The notes under the pieces were generated by a model. It made no database searches. It had not been told where the DNA came from and saw nothing but the letters and a program-made list of their open reading frames with translations. A program made the translations under genes and the position numbers. From contig JACDOX010000003.1 in NCBI GenBank assembly GCA_014549065.1, positions 15,999,877 to 16,063,876 of the forward strand: DNA of 64,000 nucleotides. The letters are read 5' to 3'. This document shows, piece by piece, positions 1 through 11,720 of this stretch (within the stretch, counting starts at the first letter, position 1; each line of letters begins with the position of its first letter). This stretch comes from Cardinalis cardinalis. Lineage: Eukaryota; Chordata; Aves; Passeriformes; Cardinalidae.

Positions 1-3000
1 ATTGGCATACAGCACCTTATGGAATTGTCCCAGGTTTTCCACATGACCCTCCAACAGCAGAACAGCAACAATTGTCAGCAGCTTCCTACAGCTGTGCAGT
101 CCTTAACTCACACTCAAGAGTTTGCTGCACTGGAACTATCACTGGCTGCAGAGGTGGCTTGGCTTTTTTTTTTTTTTCCTTTCCAGGCATTGTAGCAAGA
201 GGACAATTTCCCTACCATCAAAACTGACACAGGTGTACTCACATGTGCTTCAAGTTCTGATTATTTAAAAACAAAATAAAAAATTAAAAAAACAAAAACA
301 AAACCAAGAAAAACCAACCAACCAAAGCAAGAAAACAACACCACAATCAGCTCACTGTAGAAGATAACCCCCTTTTTCTAAGGGACAATGTGCAACATCA
401 GTAACTCAAGAGTGGAGTTACAGCTGATTTCATGTTCCAGGCCTGATCCTGAGCCCCTGTCAGGCTGTAATTATGCTTGCCCACCCCTTCCCTGTTTTCT
501 CTGTCAGGGAGCAATCAGCCCACACAAGNTGGGGACATTGACAGGCCACTGCTGCAAAAAGCAGCCAGGGACACAATATCATCATTTGAACAAAACAAAA
601 CCAAAAGGGGCTGCAACCATCATCTCGTGCTGCTGCTCATAACAAGCCTAAGAACCAATTTTGCAAGAGGCAGGATTTAAATTTATCCTGTTCTGCTGCC
701 CAGCAAACCTTGTGCCTCACCAGCTGATGCCCCAAAGGTGGGAGTTCATTGGGAACGCCCTGCGCTGGTTCACCAGGCAAACCGAGGCAGACTCTGCAGC
801 TGAACTGCTGCAATGCCCTTTTCACTCAGAGCTGCATTTCCCGACATCAGCATGTGTGAAAAAGCGTTGGTATCATCCAGAGGAAACCCCTGCTTTCCCT
901 CCATCTGCTCTGCCAGGAACACCTGCACCCTCCTTCCCAGCTGTGAGCGCTCTCCATTGTTGCTCTGACACATCCATGTCCTGTGGAAAAGAGCAGAAAA
1001 CAGCTCGGTGTTGCAGCCCGCTGTTTTTCCTGCAAGAAAATGGACTTGAGGAACGTGACAGATGAATTTCAGGAAGGAATGTTAATGGATATCACAACAT
1101 CAGTAAAAGCACTCAAAGAACTAAAAGGCTTCCTCTGACTCTCCATCTTTCCTTTTGGTTTCTGCAGTGTCTGGACAGCTTCTGAATTCCTTCCTTTCTC
1201 CCAGTCCTACTGCACAAATCAGTGCTTTCCAAACTGGAAAAGTTTATAATTCGGAGCTTTTGAATTAGCTAATGCTTCTCATATCTTACCTACCAAGCAA
1301 GCGCTGTTACTTGAAGCCTTGTGCAACCTCTCTTAGATTTCCGTGGGCAGCGAACATGACACACGCGTACCGGATTCCTTGAGCACCTAACAACAACCAG
1401 CCCTGGTGAATTACAAAAGTAAAACGCGGCATTGCGGGGCGTATTTGCACTGGGACCGCAGGAATGTTTGCATTCAGCATCAGCTAAATGGGAACAGCCC
1501 TTCAGCAACATCAGATTAGGGCAGTTTCGCACCAGTGACTGCAATTTAGATGACAGAAGATCTGACCAGAGAATTCCACAGGAGAAACGAATGCTCCACT
1601 GGCCTCTGCTACCAAACACCACACATTTATCTAAAGATTGGGCAATTTCAAGAATCAGGCCACTTAAGGTACTGTTGAACAAACAGCTGAAACCACTGAG
1701 GCAATATCATCTTTTAATAGTTTAACAATGGAGACTTAACTGCAGTTTAGAAAAACCGATAGTGGGATAATTAGCCTGCATTAGGACATGCACAAAATGT
1801 TTGTTGGGACATCATCTCCTCCGGATGTAAACAGTGGATGAAACTTCCTTCATTACCAGGACTCAGGTTCTTCAAAAATGCAGAAGTGAGAGGTTTGGTT
1901 GTTGCTGAAGTTCTTTGGGGCCTGTTGGGAGGTTTTAGGGGTTTTGTTTTGGTGGGGGGGTAGAGTGTTTTCTCTTTTATTTTTACATTTATTTACAGCT
2001 TGGTTACAACCCACNCTAAGCAGTAATGTCCCCTAAAGTGAGAGAGATGCTTCTCTCATGCTTCTGTTCATGTTATGATGAGACTATGAACAACTCTGGT
2101 ATCACCAAAAAGGTGCACAGTACCTTACCACAAAACCAAAATCACATGAGCCATGTATGCAAAAGATACAGCTTTGCCCTCTTNCTCTTCCTCAAAAAAA
2201 CCAAAACCAACTAATTCAGCAGCCTGAGGGGGCNGTGTTTGCATTTCTCTATGGCTACTTTGTTTTTTTTTTCCCAGTGGTTTGAATAACATTAGCATTG
2301 CCATTACCTGCTCTATGAGACCACGGGGTATATCCATTCTATTATTCTTACNTTACAGTCCCAGCAGTACATGTCTTCAAATTACTTCTGATAATTATTT
2401 TGCAACCACAACACAATAACTGCCACCAGTAATCGCACTCTGGGGCTGATCTATTTCCTAAGTCAACTTTCTGCCTTGCTTTAANTCATCTGGGTCAGTC
2501 ATACAGTCACACCAGGTTTTGGGACAAACATTTGGGTCTTTCAATGTTGCTAAGGCACTCTTCTTTAGCAGCTGTGAAAATACAGTCAAAATATGTCTGC
2601 TACTCCATTTTTACCCTTAAAATGTTCCTTTACATCTGGATTATATTGACAGGCTTCAAAGATTATAGGTGTGAAATGGCATTTTATGTAAATGGTTATT
2701 CTGGAGTCCTTTTTTTTCTTTAATTAGTTTAATGGGGATAACACCTTGGGTGTTTTGAATGCATCTAGAAATAGGTCTTCACTACCAAGGCTATTTACAG
2801 TCCAAAATTCTGGTTAAATTCCCACTGAGTTCAGCAGAAACAGGATCCATGGTGGTTTCTTATATTTAGGCCTTTCTNAGTCATTGCCCAGCCACAGAGT
2901 TTTATAATTCCAGGTCCACNTCTACAGAAAGGGATAAAGTATTCAGCAACAAAGGAGATCGGTTTTTTGCACATACATCTTGCTAAGGTTTCCTTCAGTC

Positions 3001-4919
3001 TTTTTCAAAATAAGGAACAAAATGTGACTGCAAAGCCAAAAGTTGTCAAAGGTCCTGCCTTCTCCCCCTAAACCAAAGACTAGATCTCAGACTGACAGTG
3101 GGAAGACACAACTTTGAAAACATTGTCAGTAAGGGATATAGACAGATAGAACACACTCTCATTCTTTCAGAAAGGCAACCAAAAAATCTTTTGCTACTGG
3201 ACAGTCCTACTACTGCTACTGAACTCCACTAAGCAGTGGGTGCCTTTTAAACTGATTATCTTAATCTTTCATGCTGCCGCTTAAAGCTTTCTGCCAATTT
3301 TGGGGGATCCTGCCCATTCCAAAGGTTACATTTGCAGAACAGGGGCACAAAAACCAAGGTAGTGTTTATTTATATTAGGGGATCTTNTTTGTTTGCTTTA
3401 TGTCACACACCAGCAGCTTGCCACCTCACCAGAGCTTGGGTTCAAGAGAGCTCTCAGTAGCAGATCCCCACAAAACACTCTTACAATCAATCAGCCCTCA
3501 CAAAGTCAAATCACTTCCTTCACCTGAGGTTTCACTCCCTCGGGAGCAATCCAGCAATCAGCTGTAATCAAGATCTTCGACCAAAATAGGATTTTTATTT
3601 TCTATTCCACACAAGNACATGGGCAGAAAGCAAGCCTTGCTTTCCTGCAGCCAGCACGGGAACCACACATCCCTGACACAGGCAAAAGAGCTGCTCAAGG
3701 TGGAGCAACTGGAGCAANCACACATTTACATCATCGGTGAGGCAGGTACTCAGAGATGTCCTAATACTACAGGGTTAAAATACCAGAGTACACGCTAATC
3801 CTCTGCTGAAATGCTTTGTTGCCTGTTAAGCAGTGGGTGATAAGCCCTGAAGATATGCAGAAAACGAACTGACAGGCCAGGTAACCCACAGCTGCACTCA
3901 GCTGCCAACAGCAGAAGGAAAAGCAGCCTCAGAAAGTCGTCACAGCAGTCACTGAACCAGGCTTAAAACCGGGCACAGGTGAGAACAAACTTAACCAGGA
4001 GCTTCAGGAAATCCAGATCCCAGAGGAGGCATCGGTGCCTGTATCTACCCAGCATCAATCAGCCACAGTAACTGAGCATACACCCTAACCCCTAGAGCAG
4101 TTGGCACTCCCAGGTTTTCACAGTTTCTATGCACCCANATCATCTTCCAAGCAGTAAAAGTCTGGGTAAAGCAAAAATTTCCCTGTGCTTTTCCATTTAA
4201 AACAGGGGGAAAAGAGGTCGCCGAAATATCACCCCAAAGGTCTTGTTCTAGCCCACTGCAATTTCCCCTCCTGAAAACCTCACTGATGGGGTCCTTGAAA
4301 TATTTGTAAATAAGGTTTGGAATGTTTTCAGCCTAGTATTTTATGAAAATAAGACAAATCANGCCAGCTGTACGTCTCTAAGTCTACACATCTACTCTCT
4401 CAGACACATCTAATGTTGAATTTCATTCAAAAGGACAGANTAAAAGGACAACAGAACAGCTGATTTTGCACACAAAAGCAGGCAGGAGAGGAGATCTGAG
4501 CACAAGCATTCCATCAGAGACATGGGCTGAGAGGAGAACAAACCCCTCATTAAGTACCACAGAGCAGAAAAATTGCTCTGCAAAATTCCCTAGCTGCAGA
4601 AAAAGCTTCAAGTGGAAATTATTACTTCTTTGCAAGTCAATCCATCACAAGAGAAAAACCTGCAGGAAGTCAGACACGACTAGTCCCATTTCTCCCAGGG
4701 GTAGCTGCCAAGGTAAAACAGTAGTGCAAGGTTTCACCCCACCACTTGCCATCACTGTCTATTCTGCACATCCATTCCTGTCCAGCAAGACACTGCTATA
4801 TTTTAANAAAGGGAGGGAATAAAAGAATTTGCATGCAAGTGTTGCAGGAAGAGGAAGCATTATTTGCCCAAAACTAAGATAAAAAAAATCTAAGGGAAGG
4901 CAAGGCTTAAATAAATTAC
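1..4919. other. Non-coding stretch, no gene recognised
   Basis: No reading frame here combines acceptable splice sites with a protein-like translation. Visible sequence: a T-run near 165-178, an A-rich, low-complexity stretch at about 267-340 that could be an old retroposon tail, and a locally CpG-containing patch at about 1340-1480 that stands out from the AT-rich surroundings. If the candidate minus-strand exon at 4920-5157 is real, this stretch is downstream intron or 3' flank of that gene. Confidence 0.5.
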
Positions 4920-5067
4920 ATGTACTAAGACAGGTTCGCTCGTCTCAAGCAGGTGACCTATATCCACTATTTTGTCGTTTTCATCCTCAACAGTAATTTT
5001 CAGATAGACACCTGGAATTAGAGGATAAAAGTCATCAATTTCTAAATCCAGCCATCTCCAGCTCTTN
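4920..5067 (-). CDS. Probable internal coding exon of an unidentified minus-strand gene
   Basis: Read on the minus strand, the segment opens after a CAG acceptor (5070-5068) and closes at a GTAATT donor (4919-4914). After one base (the N at 5067) there are 49 open codons with a strongly protein-like translation: KSWRWLDLEIDDF near the start, then PLIPGVYLKITVEDENDKIV and a final LLETSEPVLVH. The alternating hydrophobic pattern in GVYLKITVEDE suggests beta strands. The open frame runs on for eight codons beyond the donor to a TAG, so the donor position is the best guess and not forced. I do not recognise the family. It may extend upstream to 5157, described separately. A CpG island about 6 kb upstream on this strand has strong minus-strand donors and could be its first exon. 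Confidence 0.5.
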
Positions 5068-5157
5068 CTGTGTATTGTACAAGAGATATTTCAGACAATG
5101 GGAGCAGTTCATGAAGTTGCACTTCAACACACGGTAATCACTCTTGTCCAGATGTCC
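5068..5157 (-). CDS. Possible 5' extension of the minus-strand exon, cysteine-rich, out of frame at an N
   Basis: A very good minus-strand acceptor (pyrimidine-rich, ending TTTTAACTTCAG) lies at 5169-5158. From 5157 there are 30 open codons in phase 0, including DKSDYRVLKC and CNFMNCSHCLKYLLYN. Three cysteines and a histidine in C-x4-C-x-H-C spacing hint at a metal-binding element, but nothing more. This frame meets the following, stronger frame exactly at the unresolved base 5067. If that N is a spurious inserted base, the two parts form one 79-codon exon; if N is a real base, they are out of frame and this part is intron or broken. Elsewhere (STAT4 exon 2) an N clearly stands for a real base, which argues caution. 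Confidence 0.3.
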
Positions 5158-8100
5158 CTGAAGTTAAAAGCCAGCAGACAGTGTTTTTATTAACAACTAG
5201 CACGATAAACAGAGATTTTTCCAAATAAAATAGAACACTTCACAGATTTAGAGAGGGACACCTTCACCTTCTTAAAACATCAATAGAAAGCAACTCCCTT
5301 CCACAGAGGGAACCCAGCTGCTGGTCCCGTGGCAGGCAAACTCAGCACACACTCACAGCTCCTGAGTTTCCCCTCGCTGGGTTCCAGTGAGAACTATCAT
5401 CTGGCAGCTTTTAGGAAGCAAAAAGTTCNATTCACACGAGATACAGGCAAGCTCCCGGTGTTCCAGAAGTGTTACAAGGCACAAGGAGCTCCAGCTCTGC
5501 CCTTGCTTGCCAAAAGATTTTCCAGGGTTTCTCCTGGAGTGAACTTAGTTTCCACAGAGCCCTGCACTCTTTGATCACTGGAGGAGATCTCCAGAGCCCT
5601 TTTAGCCCCGGCAGCCTGACAGCCTGTGAGCTGAACAATGGCAATTGAAGCTGTATCTGTNCTGTGTGCTCCAGACCACGGCATCCTACAGCCACGACTA
5701 CCACCCTGCACTACACCACAGTGCCATTTTTCAGCNTTCTCCATGAGAAACAGTCCTTGTGGTGTGCCTTATTCACAGACTAAATTTATTCCTGATCAGC
5801 TAATAGCCACTTCTTCTTGCTTTGGCTAATGCTGCTGGGGTTTGGCTTTGGTTTTAAATTTAAATCTGTTTTCTCCTTCACAGGGAAGTATTGACAAAGG
5901 TTTATTTCAATGGGCTTCATTCCATATAATGTACAGCCAGTGTTGCCCATTTCCCTCTCAGTGGCTTTTCTAAACACATTGACCATCCCAATCACCCTTT
6001 TNTGCTTCATCTCCTATTTGAGCCCATCTTGGCCAAGCAGGGTTTAAACTAGGCTGTACAGAGGATTCCTGGTGCATCATGGCAGCAATATTTCCTCACC
6101 ACTACCAGGAAGATTCCCTCCTAGAGAGAGGGATTAATTTTCACCCCNTCCACTCTCTTTCCTTCTGCCAAGGTTCACAGGGAATTAGCACCTCCCTAGC
6201 TTGCTCTGCACAACAAACCTCAAGTGCTCCATCAGTCACAGACCTACTTGCACACGTAGAATTAGGAAGGGTCTCCAGACACTCCAGCCACCACGTGTTT
6301 ATCTTGTAGCTTTTAACTATTCCCAAAAGTAATCTGCCTTTCAACCTCTGCCACCTTTCTGCTGCCCTGTCTCCAAGCCTCTCTTGATGAAAAGGTAGAG
6401 CAGCTGTTATTTTTGCTGGAAGTTAGACATGCCAGGTATCCCTTCTTTCACATCAGGTAAGCATGAGCTCTGCTAGGAGGAGCTTTCTTCTCAGCCCTCA
6501 CACATGAAGCTCTAGCCAAGCTATTNAGTGGAAAATGAACTGGTTCCCAGAGCCACAGAAAAAATGGCATCTCTTCACCAGCATCTCTATGTTAAGTTGC
6601 TTATTTGCTTCCACAGAGATACAGTGGAGAGGATTAATAGCAACTCACTCCCTAAAAACTCTCCTAACAGCAGGGCTGACTTCTCACTACAGTGCCATTC
6701 ACAGAGCCCTTATGCAANAAGGAATTTAAGGATACCTCTGATCTAAAAGGATACCCGTAATTGTGCTTCAAATAGTTTTAACACAAAGGCATTAAAACAC
6801 AGAGAGTAGGAGTAACTTCCTTTGCTTGTGCTTTCCCAAGATACAGAATTCAACCCTCCATCCCCCANCAGTTTCCTCATTTCTGAGGTGCAGGCTCTCA
6901 AAGGTTACTGGCAAGGATTTAAGCACAGTGTCAGGACACTGCATATGCTCCANTGGGCATAAAAACTGATGGTTACCTTAAGGCCCAGGATTTCAAACAT
7001 CTTCAAACACCAGTACAGTCTTGTAGACAAAAGCAGAACGTACTTCATAAAGAAAATGCATATAAAAGAGTAGAAACTTCACTACCTGGGTTTTTTTCCA
7101 TTGTAGCAAAGCCTACAGCTTAATTATTCTTATCTGTAATTTTATATTTGTACTCTTATTGCAATTCAAAGTACCCCCAGTAGCACTTTGGAGTGTACAA
7201 ACTATGAAAATTATAGAATATTACAGAAAAAGAAGCACCTAGCAAACAGCAAGAGAGCTCACATACAAAGCATATTTGTGAGCCCAGGAAACTTGTACCA
7301 CTGCTGACCAGGCTGTGGTCACACGCTTTTAAAATCTGGTTTCTGCTTACAGTAGGGAAAAATGAGCCTTTCCTTGCTGCCTTCATTTAGAAAACAAAGA
7401 AATCTACAAGGAGCACTTCTGATAGTACAACACCCACCAACNCTTCTGTTACTCAGCACCTATTCCTTTTTTTCTCCTTGATATCGGCTCTCACGGTCCT
7501 CTTGCCCAAGAACAAAAAGATTTCTGCCAATACAAGACCCTTGGAAGGGTTTCTGCCTCTCCAAGGGAGAACAAGGAGAAGTTAACCAGTACACATCCAG
7601 ACTGAAAAAGCAATTCCAAGGCAGCACTTCACAAAGCCCAGAGACAAGACAATTACCACTCCCCACCCCTGCAAAGGAAAGAAAATATTAGTGACAGTAA
7701 ACATTTCTTGCCCTTACTCCTTGGGACTCTGGATTCCTTTCTTGAGCCTTCAGTTTGTTNGCTGAAGTGTTAAATCTGGTCACTCAGGCTGGAGACCACC
7801 TCTAGATTGTTTTCCTCCCAAAAGCTGGAGCACTGGAAAAAACATGTTGTTCTGGCCTCTGGGGTCCATTACTCCTGCTTTACTGTCTGCAGAGAAGAAT
7901 TCCCCAACCAGTTTGCATCTGGAAAGGGGACTTGATAATTCTTCTTTACCTCTGAAACTGTATTCTTAAGCACTAGTCTTTCTCACTGAAACTTTCCCAT
8001 CACCACGGTGACTTCGCTATCAAATTTAAAATATATATATCAAGAAATGGATACAAGTTTCCTTGGTGATACCAAATGGGAAATTTCCTAGTAAAATGGA

Positions 8101-9574
8101 GCTGGGAGAGGCAAAAAGATCAACTTTCTGTACAGGTTTCTTTAAAAGTTATGCCACTATTAGGAATCAAAAATCAAATCAAACCAAACAAAATAAACCA
8201 AAAAAAGAGATCCTGGTCTCCACACTGTTTAGAACCAAAATCTGGAGTAATANACACCAAAAGACCAAAGCTTTCCCAAACCACAGGCAAACTGGGGCGC
8301 AACTGCAAAGCATCAATGTTTTGAGACTAATGCTCAAACACACCAGAAAAGACGCACAAAACACCCTGGTTGTAGTTCCAGCATCCTCTTTAACAGCTAC
8401 TTCACCGCATANGACAAAGAGTTGCAGAGATTTCCACTATCCCATCAGTACAAAATTAAAATGTTTAACTTTTGGTANGGTTGTGGATTTTGGGGCTTTT
8501 TTCCATTCTGGGAACTGCAAAACAGAAGAAAATTAATGTTATTCTTTACTGTTTCTCTATGACAAAGCATGCCTTGATGTTAGCTTATGCACCAGAAATC
8601 AAGCTCTGGTTTCCTTCTTTTTTGGAGGTTATGAATGGAGAGGTTACATAAGGGTGTAACAAGAGCTGTTACTTCCTTTCCCAGTTGAAGAGAAAAAGCT
8701 GTAGATCAAGTTACAGACTCCAGGCTGGTCATTGCTACTTCAATCTTCCTAAAATTTTTGCCACTAGTCCCACAACAAACAGAAGAGGCCACTTAGGAGG
8801 CTCTGAGAATTTAGCAGACTAACTACACAGCTATAAGGGAGGGAAAAACCCCTTTATTTTTGTCTTTCCTCAAACTCAGGAAATTCCCCAAGCTTGATGC
8901 ATGCAGTCACTCCAGTCACCACTTTCCATTCCAGTTTGCTGTTCATTAGTACAGTAAAAAAAGATGAATGAAATACAGGGTAGGATTCAAAGGACGCTCT
9001 GGTACACGAGCTGTGCTCAACAAGCTCAAAGGGCACTGAACTTGGGTGGGCATGTCAGCATTTGTCCCAGCTCTGACCACACAAGGCAAACGAAAGGAGG
9101 GAACAGCGTCCAGCTTGGCCTACACCAGCACTGAGCTTTTCTCCAAACCGTCCCACTGGCACTCCCTTCACCTTCCTCTCCAATTCCCGAGCCGCTGCTA
9201 CTACTGCTGCCGAAGGAAGATGAGATCAGACTCCAGCATGAGGAATTTCTGTTCCCACAGAGCTCAGGGAAACCAGATGATCTCAGAGAATCATGTGAAG
9301 CAAGTCCCTGACACTTCCATGAGGCAGAGTATCTCCAGTATGTTGCCAGCAGTTTCTTAAGAGTGCACAGTGGGAAAAATTAATGACTTTGCTTATGTTT
9401 CCAATTGCTCTCTCCCACTTCCTCTGCTCATTTGCCAGACTTTTATTTTCCCTTCCCCCAGAAGCACTAGTAGGTTTGCAATGTACATTTGCCCTTCTAA
9501 AGGCAAGTACACCGAGTCTTGCACAATANCTGAAAGGGCTAACACGACAGAGCTAAACTGCCGGCCCCTGGCAT
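5158..9574. other. Non-coding stretch, no gene recognised
   Basis: Open frames here are short and lack good splice sites. The minus-strand stretch at about 5850-6010 (includes KRVIGMVNVFRKATERE) is somewhat protein-like but has no convincing acceptor. A short (AT)n run lies near 8031-8040. If the CpG-island donors at 11.4-11.7 kb belong to the minus-strand gene, this is intron. Confidence 0.45.
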
Positions 9575-9680
9575 NNNNNNNNNNNNNNNNNNNNNNNNNN
9601 NNNNNNNNNNNNNNNNNNNNNNNNNNNNNNNNNNNNNNNNNNNNNNNNNNNNNNNNNNNNNNNNNNNNNNNNNNNNNNNN
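9575..9680. other. Assembly gap (106 N)
   Basis: An unbroken run of N. The sequence on either side gives no clue to the missing content. Apparent open frames that cross it are artefacts. Confidence 0.99.
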
Positions 9681-10519
9681 GACAACCCAAAAAAAGTAAA
9701 AAGGCAAGCTTCTGTACTTAAGATGCTTCCATGAGTCCTTTCCACTTCGCTGAGCATTCAATCTGCCCATGGTGCTCATAAGGAGCCAGAAGCCTTCTAG
9801 ATCTCCAACATCACAAAAGTGTTTCAGAAACATCCTAAGGATATGGAAGAACTTGGGGCAACCTAACACGCCAGTAAGTGCTACAAGCCAACACAAGCAG
9901 TGACCACTTTATGTTACTTTGGGAAGAATGGGAACGCTCCAACCCTCACACCTTCACACAAAATTAAGCCTGAGGCAGCACATTGCTTTAAGCACTAAAT
10001 TTAAGACATTCTTAAACTCAAGCCTGGGATAACTGGAAATAAAAGCACATGAGAAGAATGTCTTTACCTTTCATGTGTTTAAAAGCAGCCAAGGACTGAA
10101 CTTAACTTTAACAGATGGGTTGGATTCTTTCTGTTCTCTAACACTGCACACTTTTGGGGAAAGCCTTGTTTTTGACACAGGGCTTGACAAAGTGATGATT
10201 CATGCAGGGAAGGATGGGCAGTTTGTTGCCAGCCTTAATTCACAATTAACAATAGGACAGACGGATATGGAAGGCTCATGATTCCACACAAAAATCGCGA
10301 AGTCAGGAGTTTTACCTGACCTTTATACCAGTGGCAATTTCCAATCTGGATGTATTTTAAGTAGTTTCTCTGACATACATTTTAAGAGTAGTAAGCTTTT
10401 ATTTCGTTACTGTTACGTTNGTCCCTTAGAATAGTGGTCCCGACTAAATACACAGCATCTGATTTAATGACATGGTCTGAAATTTCAAAGCTTTAAATTA
10501 GTGGAAAAAGCAAACAGCA
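9681..10519. other. Non-coding flank of the CpG island
   Basis: No supported gene. A + strand frame at about 10075-10281 is open for about 68 codons and its translation is unusually protein-like (it includes SLTLHTFGESLVFDTG). It follows an AG that could act as an acceptor (10088), but no GT donor closes it before the stop, so it is not called. Confidence 0.4.
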
Positions 10520-10997
10520 CGTGNGAGCACAGAGCCACCGTGGGCAAGGCAAGCGAGCACCGGACCACTTGGTGAGTGCCCCGCTCCCTGTGGCTCNGCT
10601 AGGAAGGCCATTGTCTTCCAGCGGGGAGCCTGGCCACTGCGAGGAACAAAGGGATGCCCTTCCCAAACCAGCGGCAGCAGATGTCCCACACCGAATCCCA
10701 ACAGCCTCCATGGGCGCAGACGGGCGGTCTTCCTCGGAAGGCTGCACCAACCCGTCCCCTCAGGGAAGTTCTCTGGGACAATGACCCTGCCCTGGAAAGC
10801 CTTTCCTCAAGTCTCCTCTCCAAGTGTAACCCGACAGCAGAATCCATCATCCTGCTCCAAGTTAGCAGCGCTCTTCCCACGGTTGCCCCGAGCCCCACAG
10901 CCCAGCCCGTTCTTTTGCATTCAGGGAAGGCGCGCACACAGGGTAATTATTTTAGACAAGAAGAAACAGATGCCACGCTCCCTTCCCAGAAAGAGCA

Positions 10998-11018
10998 CGC
11001 ACACACACACGCGCGCTC
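10998..11018. repeat. Short (CA)n/(CG)n microsatellite
   Basis: An alternating purine-pyrimidine run, about six CA units followed by GCGCGC, at the left shoulder of the CpG island core. Confidence 0.7.
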
Positions 11019-11565
11019 TCATATTTGAGGGAGCGAGCCCCGGACCGTCCCCGCGTGTGTGCGCACCGCGTTCANGCCTAAATGCAGCCGTCCCAGCCCC
11101 GCTGCCATCCACCAGAGCTCAAATCCAGCCCCAGCGCACGCAGAGCGTCCCGGAGCCGCAGTTCTGCGCGGGGAAGGGGCGCCCAGGAGGNGCCGGGGCC
11201 GCCGTGCCCGGACCCGCACCCAGCACCGCCGCCCCCCCTCACGGGAGAGCCGGCGCCGAGCCGCCACAGCCCCCGCCGCGGCGCCGACCCCATCCCTGCC
11301 CCACCATCCCCTGCCCCATCCCTGCCCATCCCCGAGCGTNTCCCGAAGCCGCGAAACAAAGGGAGCCGTGCGGGCCGGGGAGTCCCGGGGGAGCCGTACC
11401 TGTGCCGCCGAAGGGCGCTGCCCGCCGTCCCGCCGCCTCCCGCCCCGAGCCGCCGGCGGACGCTGCCCTGCCGAGGAGCCGGAGCCGAGCGACAGGGGCG
11501 GAGGCGCCGCCGCCCGCCCCGGGCCCGCAGCGCCGCCCGGCGGGCACCGCTCCGTGCGCGGGGTC

Positions 11566-11688
11566 CGGGCTGCAGCGAGACCCCACGCTAGACCGAACCC
11601 TCGGGGCTGCACCGAGCTCACGGGCTGCAGCCGCTCCCCGGGCTGCATCGAGACCCCACGCTAGACCGAACCCCCGGGGCTGCACCCA
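11566..11688 (+). repeat. Tandem duplication with 73-base period inside the CpG island
   Basis: The segment beginning GGGCTGCAGCGAGACCCCAC (from 11567) recurs from 11640 with one change at the start (GCATCGAGACC), shifted by 73 bases. Each copy continues through ACGCTAGACCGAACCC and CGGGGCTGCACC. Between them a partial third GGGCTGCAG occurs at 11622. The two 48-base matching blocks differ at only a few positions, so the duplication looks recent. Confidence 0.85.
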
Positions 11689-11720
11689 ACGCCCTCCTCA
11701 CCTGGTCCCTCCCGCTCTTC

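Larger units (their letters stand above)
10520..11720. promoter_or_regulatory. CpG island, candidate divergent promoter
   Basis: GC content and CpG density rise sharply here, with the densest part at about 11030-11700. Two strong minus-strand splice donors lie inside: CAG|GTGAGG (exon edge 11702) and CAG|GTACGG (exon edge 11400). Such donors in an island usually mark first exons, so a minus-strand transcript reading toward the 4.9-5.2 kb exon is plausible. A + strand donor TTG|GTGAGT (exon edge 10571) could end a first exon of the + strand gene at 12.9-17.7 kb. No TATA box is evident. The long open frames across the island on both strands are GC artefacts. Which genes it serves is inference. 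Confidence 0.65.

Noticed and set aside
9393..9896. Minus-strand frame of 167 codons near 9.4-9.9 kb
   Set aside because: Kept open by the 106-base run of N.
10075..10281. + strand 68-codon frame with beta-strand-like translation
   Set aside because: Has a possible acceptor but no donor before the stop, and no ATG-based start in that frame at its beginning. Not enough to call a gene.
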